DNA of 5,029 bases from Deltaproteobacteria bacterium (GTDB lineage: Bacteria > Desulfobacterota > Desulfobacteria > Desulfobacterales > SURF-15). Below are positions 1 through 5,029 of this stretch, piece after piece. The position numbers and the translations under genes are program-made. Every line of letters begins with the position of its first letter. The stretch's first letter is position 1. The notes under the pieces are model-generated. The model was not told where the DNA came from. It searched no databases and saw nothing but the letters and a program-made list of their open reading frames with translations. The stretch is taken from the NCBI GenBank assembly GCA_024644775.1, contig JAHEHB010000400.1:1-5029 (forward strand), given 5' to 3'.

Positions 1-350
1 GCCAGATACGGATCCAGATTTTCAAGATGATCGGCCACTGTCAGCTTACCGCCCCGGTTGTCCATCTGCAGCATGACCAAATCCAGGCTCGAGTCCTTGC
101 CGGCAAGCATGATGTCCTGCTTTTTCCGTGCCTGGGGCGATCTGAGAACCTCCATTCTGATGGTCACTCCGGTCTCCTCTTTAAATTTTTTGGCCATGGG
201 GCGGAACCAGTAATCAATATAGGACGCCGAAAAAAAGACCGCATTGAGGGTTTCACCTTTAAACCGCTTCCAATCGACCTCCGCGTTTCCAGGTAGGGTA
301 AAAACTAACGTGATCATGAATAACATACCGATAATCGCCAATTTACGCAT
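1..350 (-). CDS. ABC transporter family 1 extracellular solute-binding protein (N-terminal part, runs off window)
   Basis: Only the first 116 codons are in the window; the rest lies beyond the left edge. The protein starts MRKLAIIGML, with a basic n-region, a hydrophobic core at residues 4-19 and a likely signal peptidase I cleavage after PGNA (residue 23). There is no lipobox cysteine, so a soluble periplasmic protein is predicted. The mature start (FKGETLNAVFFSASYIDYW, then MAKKFKEETGVTIRMEVL) and the later kinked LAGKDSSLDLVML and ADHLENLDPYL pattern match family 1 (SBP_bac_1) binding proteins of ABC importers for sugars and related solutes. The ATG at 350-348 is preceded by AGGAGG at 363-358 with a 7-nt gap, which fixes the start. 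It is transcribed divergently from the AlkP-family gene. The permease and ATPase genes are presumably beyond the edge. The substrate cannot be told from this fragment. The family call is fairly sure, the sugar assignment less so. Confidence 0.85.
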   Translation of the reverse strand, partial: MRKLAIIGMLFMITLVFTLPGNAEVDWKRFKGETLNAVFFSASYIDYWFRPMAKKFKEETGVTIRMEVLRSPQARKKQDIMLAGKDSSLDLVMLQMDNRGGKLTVADHLENLDPYL

Positions 351-463
351 CGTAATACCTCCTATCGCTTGTTGGGGTGAATTTGTTGATAAAACCTTCC
401 TTTTTTCTCTCCGGTAGCGATCCGTTCAGCCAAAAGACGGCAAAACAAAACATGCTACGGTGA

Positions 464-489
464 GTTTAATAACTATGAGCCAATTAAAC
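464..489. repeat. Inverted repeat GTTTAAT-N12-ATTAAAC
   Basis: Two perfect 7-bp arms (464-470 and 483-489) flank a 12-bp spacer, giving a centre-to-centre distance of 19 bp, close to two helical turns. It lies about 115 bp upstream of the binding-protein start. It could be a two-half-site operator or a weak stem in that gene's leader. AT-rich repeats of this size also arise by chance in a region like this one. Confidence 0.3.
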
Positions 490-523
490 CTCCAAGGAGA
501 CACGCCCCTTTAGAGGCTGTGTA

Positions 524-562
524 CCGAGGCTATTCGAAAATATTTTTCGTAACAGCACTCGG
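524..562. repeat. Nested imperfect hairpin (CCGAGGCT...AGCACTCGG enclosing CGAAAA-TAT-TTTTCG)
   Basis: The outer arms CCGAGGCT (524-531) and AGC-A-CTCGG (554-562) pair with one bulged A. Inside them CGAAAA (535-540) and TTTTCG (544-549) form a perfect 6-bp stem around TAT. Small internal loops (532-534 and 550-553) separate the two parts, so the whole element folds as one long hairpin on either strand. No run of T follows on either side, so it does not look like an intrinsic terminator. On the minus strand it would sit in the upstream or leader region of the binding-protein gene. An operator or RNA leader structure is possible; the function is unknown. Confidence 0.4.
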
Positions 563-582
563 AGGATAAAAGTGTATTGAAG

Positions 583-596
583 GTTGGTTAACCAAC
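583..596. promoter_or_regulatory. Perfect 14-bp palindrome GTTGGTTAACCAAC, candidate GntR/FadR-type operator
   Basis: The 14 bases are perfectly self-complementary. The core TTGGT-TA-ACCAA has the TGGT...ACCA half-sites used by FadR-subfamily GntR repressors, with the 2-bp central spacing known from the hexuronate regulators ExuR and UxuR (TTGGTATACCAA). It lies between the divergent binding-protein and AlkP-family genes, about 230 bp from the first and 290 bp from the second, so it could control either. No GntR-type regulator gene is in the window. The regulator family is an inference from the half-site only. Confidence 0.5.
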
Positions 597-626
597 TAAT
601 TTAAATAACTTTTTTAACTTCCTACC

Positions 627-639
627 ATGATGCGATCAT
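627..639. repeat. Short palindrome ATGAT-GCG-ATCAT
   Basis: Two perfect 5-bp arms flank GCG. The same pentamers occur in reversed order in the 839-854 palindrome (ATCATTA-GG-TAATGAT). On the minus strand it falls between a TTGACT box (648-643) and TAGGAA (624-619), a poor -35/-10 pair with an 18-bp spacer that could serve the binding-protein gene. Both the promoter and the operator role are weakly supported. Confidence 0.22.
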
Positions 640-714
640 TCAAGTCAAGACGTTTTATACCACTGTCTTTTACATTTCCCGCGTAACCCATCATCACAAC
701 GAGGGAAATTCGAT

Positions 715-846
715 ATGAATAAAGGCTTGATAGGAAAGTTTTTCTTCCTGTGTGTTGAATCATGTTTTAAACACGGGGAACATCTTTCGAAAGTAGTTGA
801 CAAAACGATAGTAGATGTTAAAGCTGCGCTTTCAATATATCATTAG
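715..846 (+). CDS. Possible small protein, 43 residues, unknown function
   Basis: An ATG at 715 opens a frame of 43 codons ending in TAG at 844-846. GAGGG at 701-705 lies 9 nt upstream and could act as a ribosome binding site. The product begins MNKGLIGKFFFLCVESCF, has a short hydrophobic stretch at residues 5-13 with two cysteines at 13 and 17, and then a charged, probably helical tail (residues 24-40). No family is recognised. It is followed after 37 bp by the AlkP-family start on the same strand, so it could be a leader or small partner gene. Against it: the region is AT-rich and palindrome-rich, a TTGACA promoter candidate lies inside the frame, and an open frame this short can arise by chance. 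Confidence 0.25.
   Translation: MNKGLIGKFFFLCVESCFKHGEHLSKVVDKTIVDVKAALSIYH
797..824 (+). promoter_or_regulatory. Candidate sigma-70 promoter upstream of the AlkP-family gene
   Basis: TTGACA (797-802) is a perfect -35 consensus. The best partner at a normal distance is TAAAGC (819-824, 16-bp spacer), which matches the -10 consensus at only three positions, including the first two. Transcription would start near 831, just before the palindrome at 839-854. The weak -10 box would fit a promoter that needs an activator, or the box may be coincidental. Confidence 0.3.
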
Positions 847-854
847 GTAATGAT
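839..854. promoter_or_regulatory. Palindrome ATCATTA-GG-TAATGAT, candidate operator in the AlkP-family leader
   Basis: Two perfect 7-bp arms flank a GG centre. It sits 29 bp upstream of the AlkP-family start codon and just downstream of the candidate promoter, where a bound repressor would block transcription. It also spans the stop codon of the possible small ORF. As RNA its 2-nt loop is too tight for a full stem, which favours a DNA-binding site over an RNA structure. The regulator is unknown. Confidence 0.4.
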
Positions 855-871
855 TCAGATTGTTTCGTAGT

Positions 872-876
872 GGAGG
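872..876 (+). promoter_or_regulatory. Ribosome binding site GGAGG fixing the AlkP-family start at 884
   Basis: GGAGG lies 7 nt before ATG 884-886, ideal spacing. An in-frame ATG at 860 would add eight residues (MFRSGGIT), but the Shine-Dalgarno would then be inside the gene and no similar site precedes 860. The family also normally begins a few residues before the VIGIDG motif, which fits 884. Confidence 0.85.
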
Positions 877-883
877 AATCACA

Positions 884-2809
884 ATGAATAGTCCAGCGAA
901 AAAGGCGATCGTCATCGGTATCGATGGTGCAAGTATGGAGTTGATATTGAATCAGGTGCAATGGGGGAATATGCCCCATGTCAAAAAGCTCTTGGAGCGA
1001 GGGGTTTACCGTCCCATGTTAGGGGTATTTCCCACACTTACCCCACCCGGCTGGACGGCGCTGTATACGGGGGCCTGGCATGGCACACACGGGGTCATGG
1101 ATTTCAATATTAGAGGATTGGGCCGGCCTTTGGATGAAACGGTCTGGGGGATCAATACCGACCTGTCCAGAGCCGAATATCTGTGGAATACTGCGGAGCG
1201 CGCCGGGAAAAAACCGATTCTGGTAAAAGTGGAAATGTCCTGGCCCCCGACGGTAACAGAAGGGGTTCAGGTGGAAGGGACAGGACCCGGTGTTTCCAAT
1301 CGCCATCAGATTGCCGGCTATCATCTGTTTGTCGGGGGAAAATGGAGCCCCCGGTCTATCGGTGGGGAACGGGATTCCGAGGCGGTGGATCCCAGCGCTC
1401 TCCAGGAAGGGATGCCGTACGATCCTGTGGATATCCATCCTGCGGATGAAAACCGATGGAAACATCTTCCGGATTCCCTAAAGCCGTGTCTGGAGGTGGA
1501 ACTGGTAATCACACCGCTGGCAAGGGGGCGTGACACCATGCTGCGGGGGAAATCCGGTCAAGCAAAGACGCTGTTCGGCCTGCTGTACGCCCCGGAAGGC
1601 GATGCCTACAGCCGTATACGTATCTGTAGATCCAGGGATGGCGCGGATGTGCTGACTGAGTTGTCCCCCGGTGAGTGGAGTGAGTGGTGGCTGGGTACTT
1701 TTGACATCGACGGGGTCCCGGTTCAAGGCAGCGTTCGCATGAAACTGGTTTCTTTGTCTGAGGATGCCGACCGATTCGAGTTGTTTGTTCCTCAAATATG
1801 GCCGGTGAAAGGGTACACGTATCCGGAAGCGGTGGCAGAAGAACTCTTTCAGAAGGTGGGGCCGTTTCTTCAGAATCCGGGAAGAGATGCCTTGGGGTTG
1901 GTGGATGATGAGACGTTTTTTGAGCTGCTGGATTATCATCACACCCAATTGGCCGATGTGGCGCACCATCTGACATCCACCCGACCGTGGGATATCCTGT
2001 TTGTTGAAACACACGCCTCGGATTATGCCGACCATTTTTTTATCGGACAATCCGATCCGATCAGCGGTGCGGATTCGGAGACCCTCCGGCGCTGTCGTCA
2101 AGGTCTTGACAATACCTATGCCTCCATCGACAGATGGATCGGGCGGATTCTCGAACTAGCCGATGATGACACCGTGGTGACCATCGCCTCGGATCATGGC
2201 GGAACTCCCAGTCAGTTTATACCGGTGGATATTAACGATGTACTTGAAAAGGCCGGTTTGCTGGTTCGAAAAGACGGTGAGATCGACTGGACCCGTTCCC
2301 GGGCTGTCCGGGTGGGCTTGATCCATATCTTTATTAACCTCAAAGAAAGAGAACCTCACGGGATCGTGGACCCTTTCGACTATGAAAAAACCCAACAGGA
2401 AATCATCGATGCGGTGATGACATACCGGGATCCGGAAACCGGCCGTCGGCCCTTTAAACTGGCGTTAAGCAGAGAAGATGCCGAAATCCTGAATCTGTGG
2501 GGAGATCTGGTGGGGGATGTGGTCTATGCCGTCCATCCGGGGTTTGACGGTGCCCATGGACAACATCTTCCGGTGGGTAAATTCGGCTTAAGCGGTCAGC
2601 ATTCCGTTTTTATCATGTCCGGGTCGGGTATTCGAAAAAATGCCTCTTTAGAACGGCAGGTTCGGGTCGTCGATGTCGCACCCACACTCTGTTATCTTCT
2701 TGGGTGGCCCATGCCGAAACATGTTGAAGGTGGCATTATCTATGAAGCGCTTGAGGAACCGGACTGGCAGCTGAAAGCATTGAAATCCTTACAAGATGAA
2801 AATCGATAA
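884..2809 (+). CDS. AlkP-superfamily phosphodiesterase/nucleotide pyrophosphatase-type hydrolase, 641 residues
   Basis: This is a member of the alkaline phosphatase superfamily, type I phosphodiesterase/nucleotide pyrophosphatase branch: metal-dependent (usually two zinc) enzymes that cleave phosphate or related esters. All expected active-site positions are visible: D14 in VIGIDGAS, nucleophile T53 in PTLTPPGW (followed by YTG and HGTHGVMDF), D380 and H384 in SDYADH, D437 and H438 in ASDHGG, and H573 in SGQHSV. The C-terminal VVDVAPTLCYLLGWPMP is also typical. T53 and D380 are 327 residues apart, against about 120 in compact NPPs, so roughly 200 extra residues sit between them; residues 210-335 look beta-rich. 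No signal peptide or membrane segment is seen, so the enzyme is probably cytoplasmic. It is transcribed divergently from a sugar-type binding-protein gene and converges on a TRAP operon. The substrate is unknown; phosphodiesters, phosphomonoesters and sulfate esters are all possible for this superfamily. Confidence 0.9.
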   Translation: MNSPAKKAIVIGIDGASMELILNQVQWGNMPHVKKLLERGVYRPMLGVFPTLTPPGWTALYTGAWHGTHGVMDFNIRGLGRPLDETVWGINTDLSRAEYLWNTAERAGKKPILVKVEMSWPPTVTEGVQVEGTGPGVSNRHQIAGYHLFVGGKWSPRSIGGERDSEAVDPSALQEGMPYDPVDIHPADENRWKHLPDSLKPCLEVELVITPLARGRDTMLRGKSGQAKTLFGLLYAPEGDAYSRIRICRSRDGADVLTELSPGEWSEWWLGTFDIDGVPVQGSVRMKLVSLSEDADRFELFVPQIWPVKGYTYPEAVAEELFQKVGPFLQNPGRDALGLVDDETFFELLDYHHTQLADVAHHLTSTRPWDILFVETHASDYADHFFIGQSDPISGADSETLRRCRQGLDNTYASIDRWIGRILELADDDTVVTIASDHGGTPSQFIPVDINDVLEKAGLLVRKDGEIDWTRSRAVRVGLIHIFINLKEREPHGIVDPFDYEKTQQEIIDAVMTYRDPETGRRPFKLALSREDAEILNLWGDLVGDVVYAVHPGFDGAHGQHLPVGKFGLSGQHSVFIMSGSGIRKNASLERQVRVVDVAPTLCYLLGWPMPKHVEGGIIYEALEEPDWQLKALKSLQDENR

Positions 2810-2836
2810 CCGGCAGGTTGAACAAACGACCGGCCG

Positions 2837-3274
2837 TTAAAAAATGCTAAAAAGCCAGGGTATTTTGCGGTCAAATGCCAGTTCTCTCGGCATTTGTTGG
2901 GTACTGATGGAAATCCATACCCGATGAGCGTAATCCAGACGAATGAAGTTGACCGTGGTCAGCCTCTGGCCGTCGACCTCAAGAAGCCACGGTGAAGTTT
3001 TCCCTTCCATGGTAAGCCGCCAAACGCCGCCCGCATCGCCTAAATTAGCCACTAAAAAGCTGCGGTCCGGCATCAGGGCAAATCCGTTCGGTAGTAAACG
3101 ACTCGAAAGATCCTGTGCCAGAAAAAGCGTCGGATTTTTCCCGTCACGCACACAGGCTATGCCACCGCGGCGGTCAGAGGTAAAGACTTCACCTCTTGCA
3201 GTCGTCAGAACGCACTCCGGTCTTTCCAAACCTTTTCCGAAAAAAAATACCTGACTGAGTTTAAGGGGTATCAT
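2837..3274 (-). CDS. Truncated SMP-30/gluconolactonase/LRE-like protein (N-terminal half, probable remnant)
   Basis: The 145-residue product matches the start of SMP-30/gluconolactonase/LRE beta-propeller proteins, metal-dependent lactonases or esterases that are usually near 300 residues. Visible family features are GLERPECVLTT (E20, the likely first metal ligand), GEVFTSDRRGGIACV, LPNGFALMPDRSFLVANLG, and VNFIRLDYAHRVWISIST, where N109 and D114 match the conserved N-x4-D region. The match ends near residue 135 and the tail KIPWLFSIF is not family-like. The later blades, with the other expected asparagine and aspartate ligands, are absent. The ATG at 3274 has AGGA four bases upstream, a slightly tight spacing. 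It lies 54 bp after dctM on the same strand, probably as the operon's last gene. Its stop is 27 bp from the end of the convergent AlkP-family gene, so a deletion or rearrangement probably removed the 3' half. It is probably inactive; a short functional protein is less likely. Confidence 0.7.
   Translation of the reverse strand: MIPLKLSQVFFFGKGLERPECVLTTARGEVFTSDRRGGIACVRDGKNPTLFLAQDLSSRLLPNGFALMPDRSFLVANLGDAGGVWRLTMEGKTSPWLLEVDGQRLTTVNFIRLDYAHRVWISISTQQMPRELAFDRKIPWLFSIF
2872..2896. repeat. Perfect 8-bp stem-loop CAAATGCC-N9-GGCATTTG
   Basis: The arms at 2872-2879 and 2889-2896 are perfectly complementary around a 9-nt loop. It lies inside the 3' end of the truncated SMP-30-like frame, exactly where family similarity fades, and about 65 bp past the AlkP-family stop. 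No U-tract follows on either strand, so an ordinary intrinsic terminator is not supported. It could still act as an mRNA 3'-end stabiliser for the convergent genes. Confidence 0.4.
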
Positions 3275-3328
3275 CTATTCCTGCCGGTACTTGCGAATTC
3301 AAATGTAACATTAGCAGAAGGCTCTTCA

Positions 3329-4618
3329 TCACTGCTTCCAGAGAAGGTTGGGTAAAAACATGACAAGGTCCGGTACGTAAGTGATCAACAACAAGGTGCC
3401 GATTTCAACCAAAAAAAAGGGAACAATCGCCCGGCAAATCTCCTCAAGCGTAATCCCGGCAATATCCTGGGATACAAAGAGGGAGAGTCCCACCGGTGGT
3501 GTTATCGTTCCGATCATTAGATTTACGGTCATCAGCACGCCGAAAAAAACCGGATCGATATGGTACCTTTCAATAAGCGGCATGAGCACCGGGGTGAAGA
3601 TTATCATGGCGGATCCCCCATCGATGAAGCACCCGACAAGCAGCAGAACAATGTTGAGGAGAAACAGGATGACGATTCGGCTGTCTATGGCACTTCCGAG
3701 CCATTGGGCCAAGGCAAGGGGAATTCGTTCCAGGGCCAAAATGTATCCCACCAAATTTGCCACGCCGACGATGATCAGGACCATGGCGGTGCTCAGGCCG
3801 GCTCTAAAGAAAATTTCGGGAAGTTGCCGCCACCGGAGTTCCCGATAGATGAATGTTCCGGCGAAAAATGCATAGACGGCCGCCACTACTGCTGCTTCGG
3901 TTGCGGTAAATATGCCGCTTAAAATTCCACCGACAATGATCACCGGCATAATGAGCGCGCCTGAGGCGTCAATGGTGGCCCGGATAAACTCACGGGCAGA
4001 GGGTGGCTTTGGTTCTTTGGGATAGTGGTGTCGTCGAGCCTGGATATAGGATACCAGCATCAAAGAAGCTCCCATGATAAGGCCGGGCACGATCCCTCCG
4101 AGAAACAACTTGCCGATGGATACTCCGGCAATGACACCGTAAATGACTGCCGGAATGCTTGGAGGCAGAATCGGACCGACCACGCCGGCCGCTGCAACGA
4201 GGCTGCTGGAAAAATCGGCTTCGAATCCCCGCTTTTTCATCATAGGAATCATGGCCGCACCGATGGCCGAGGTATCAGCTACCGCAGATCCAGTGATACC
4301 GGCGAAAAACATGGCCGCTACAACGGAGACATGGGCGAGCCCGCCGGTGATCCAGCCAACCAAATAATTGGAGAACCGGACGAGCCTGGCTGAGATACCT
4401 CCTTGTTCCATGATGGATCCGGCCAGCATGAAAAACGGAACAGCCATCATAGGGAAAGAATCGATTCCGGCAAACATTCGCTGAACCACTAGATGCGGGG
4501 AGACCATATCCAGTGACCAGAGCAGGGCCAGTGCGCTCAACGTCAGGCTGAACACCATTGGAGCGCCCAGCACAAGAAAGAAAAGAAACACACCCAGCAA
4601 TATCGCCAATGAAATCAT
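3329..4618 (-). CDS. dctM: TRAP transporter large permease subunit DctM
   Basis: The 429-residue product is the large membrane subunit of a tripartite ATP-independent periplasmic transporter. It carries solute across the inner membrane using the sodium or proton gradient, together with DctQ and a periplasmic DctP. The length matches the family (about 425-430). Nearly the whole protein is hydrophobic, with about a dozen membrane segments. Family signatures are FFAGITGSAVADTSAIG (104-120), GPILPPSIP (148-156), FTATEAA (237-243), GCFIDGG (329-335) with FTPVLMP (341-347), DPVFFG (355-360) and GTITPPVG (370-377). The start at 4618 is chosen because MISLAILLGVFLFF is the normal DctM N-terminus, AGAGAGG lies 5 nt upstream, and the ATG overlaps the dctQ stop as ATGA. 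The frame stays open upstream of this ATG within dctQ, but that stretch is not DctM-like. The substrate cannot be told from this subunit. It is very likely intact and functional. Confidence 0.97.
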   Translation of the reverse strand: MISLAILLGVFLFFLVLGAPMVFSLTLSALALLWSLDMVSPHLVVQRMFAGIDSFPMMAVPFFMLAGSIMEQGGISARLVRFSNYLVGWITGGLAHVSVVAAMFFAGITGSAVADTSAIGAAMIPMMKKRGFEADFSSSLVAAAGVVGPILPPSIPAVIYGVIAGVSIGKLFLGGIVPGLIMGASLMLVSYIQARRHHYPKEPKPPSAREFIRATIDASGALIMPVIIVGGILSGIFTATEAAVVAAVYAFFAGTFIYRELRWRQLPEIFFRAGLSTAMVLIIVGVANLVGYILALERIPLALAQWLGSAIDSRIVILFLLNIVLLLVGCFIDGGSAMIIFTPVLMPLIERYHIDPVFFGVLMTVNLMIGTITPPVGLSLFVSQDIAGITLEEICRAIVPFFLVEIGTLLLITYVPDLVMFLPNLLWKQ

Positions 4619-4630
4619 AAACGCCTCTCT
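4615..4630 (-). promoter_or_regulatory. dctQ/dctM ATGA overlap with internal ribosome binding site
   Basis: The dctQ stop TGA (4617-4615) and the dctM start ATG (4618-4616) share the bases ATGA. AGAGAGG (4630-4624), within the last dctQ codons, lies 5 nt before the ATG. This arrangement normally couples translation of the two membrane subunits, and it decides the dctM start. Confidence 0.85.
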
Positions 4631-5029
4631 GCAATCAGTTCCCGTATGTTTCGGGCGATATTGATCAGTGTGTAGATCAGCATCAGAGCTGCCGAAACAG
4701 GGATAACCATGTACACCCAACCCATGGGGAACTGAGAGGCCGGTGCCAATTGCATCCACTCGTCGGTTGTGATTTCGACACCACCCTTGAGAAAGAAACC
4801 GATACAAATTAGTGCAGCAAAATGGCTGGTGAAAATGGCGACCCATCGCAGGGAAGATGGAAACCGGTCGAAAAAAACCGTCACTCGAATGTGATTCTGT
4901 TGGCGAATCAGAATGGCAGCACCGAAGAAAGAAACGCCCACAAATGCGAACCGGGGTAGCTCTTCAGCCCACCCGATGGGAGCATTGAATACATAGCGCA
5001 TGACCACTTGCATGAACACCATGCTCGTC
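4615..5029 (-). CDS. dctQ: TRAP transporter small permease subunit DctQ (5' end beyond window)
   Basis: This is the small membrane subunit of the TRAP transporter, which partners DctM. The visible 137 codons contain the family hallmarks QVVMRYVFNAPIGWAEELPRF (the Q-V-x2-RY-x-F and W-x-EE-L motif), then FAFVGVSFFGAAILIR and the conserved NHIRVTVFFDRFP. Three further hydrophobic segments follow the cut first one, ending with VYMVIPVSAALMLIYTLINI and a short charged tail. Family members are about 150-180 residues with four membrane helices, so roughly 30-40 N-terminal residues lie beyond the right edge. The frame is open to the last base. ATG 5022-5020 is therefore not taken as the start, since it falls in the middle of the usual first helix. 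The gene is joined to dctM by an ATGA overlap. A dctP binding-protein gene is expected further upstream on this strand. Confidence 0.93.
   Translation of the reverse strand, partial: TSMVFMQVVMRYVFNAPIGWAEELPRFAFVGVSFFGAAILIRQQNHIRVTVFFDRFPSSLRWVAIFTSHFAALICIGFFLKGGVEITTDEWMQLAPASQFPMGWVYMVIPVSAALMLIYTLINIARNIRELIAERRL

Larger units (their letters stand above)
351..883. other. Divergent intergenic control region, AT-rich, with several inverted repeats
   Basis: This stretch separates the start of the binding-protein gene (minus strand) from the start of the AlkP-family gene (plus strand). It is visibly richer in A and T than the genes on either side. It contains inverted repeats at 464-489, 524-562, 583-596, 627-639 and 839-854, a TTGACA box at 797-802, and a possible small ORF at 715-846. 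No protein homology, tRNA or rRNA could be recognised. Its length, about 530 bp, is more than two simple promoters need, so it may hold two regulated promoters with long leaders or a small gene. Confidence 0.75.

Noticed and set aside
27..296. Plus-strand open frame over the binding-protein gene
   Set aside because: The minus strand has a signal peptide, a ribosome binding site and family motifs; the plus-strand frame is a shadow.
860..883. Upstream in-frame ATG at 860 for the AlkP-family gene
   Set aside because: It has no ribosome binding site of its own, while GGAGG at 872-876 is ideally placed for ATG 884; the extra eight residues are not family-like.
1478..2101. Long antisense open frame (207 codons) within the AlkP-family gene
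   Set aside because: The plus-strand frame here has clear family motifs; the antisense product is rich in proline, arginine and histidine, has no recognisable domain and no good start site.
2810..2845. Possible terminator between the convergent genes (CCGG...CCGGCCGTT and an A-run)
   Set aside because: The stems are short or have no proper loop, and no T-run follows a stem in either transcription direction.
3381..3922. Two overlapping plus-strand open frames over dctM
   Set aside because: They are complementary shadows of a conserved membrane protein gene, with no ribosome binding sites or family features.
4619..4846. Longer dctM frame starting at 4846
   Set aside because: The extra 76 codons lie wholly within dctQ in another frame and do not resemble DctM, whose normal N-terminus begins at 4618.
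1..5029. Mobile element, CRISPR array, tRNA or rRNA
   Set aside because: No transposase, terminal repeats, regularly spaced direct repeats or RNA gene signatures were seen on either strand.

Overview
The window looks like a carbohydrate or organic-acid uptake locus from a Gram-negative bacterium with a mid-range GC genome. A sulfate-reducing or related Desulfobacterota (former Deltaproteobacteria) host would fit the mix of a TRAP transporter, an ABC sugar-type binding protein and an AlkP-superfamily enzyme. This is an inference from gene content and codon style; no taxonomic marker is present.

Layout: (i) 1-350, minus strand: N-terminal part of a secreted ABC-type family 1 solute-binding protein, running off the left edge. 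(ii) 351-883: an AT-rich divergent control region of about 530 bp. It holds several inverted repeats, a weak sigma-70-like promoter candidate and a possible 43-residue small ORF. The perfect 14-bp palindrome GTTGGTTAACCAAC resembles operators of FadR-type GntR regulators of the ExuR/UxuR kind. (iii) 884-2809, plus strand: a 641-residue AlkP-superfamily phosphodiesterase/pyrophosphatase-type enzyme. All seven expected catalytic and metal-ligand positions are visible, a large extra segment lies between the nucleophile and the third metal ligand, and there is no signal peptide. (iv) 2837-3274, minus strand: the N-terminal half only of an SMP-30/gluconolactonase/LRE-type protein, ending abruptly next to the enzyme's stop codon. 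(v) 3329-4618 and 4615-5029, minus strand: dctM (large) and dctQ (small, cut by the right edge) membrane subunits of a TRAP transporter, overlapping by ATGA.

How the parts may work together: on the minus strand dctQ, dctM and the SMP-30 fragment read as one operon, with dctP expected beyond the right edge. TRAP permeases next to a lactonase-like protein are typical of sugar-acid or uronate uptake, and the GntR-type palindrome would fit that theme. The AlkP-type enzyme and the ABC binding protein are divergently transcribed from a shared control region, and the enzyme converges on the TRAP operon. Linking the enzyme to the substrate of either transporter is an inference. No tRNA, rRNA, CRISPR array, insertion sequence or convincing intrinsic terminator was seen. 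The most notable points are the truncated SMP-30 gene, the enlarged cytosolic AlkP-type enzyme and the palindrome-rich divergent region.
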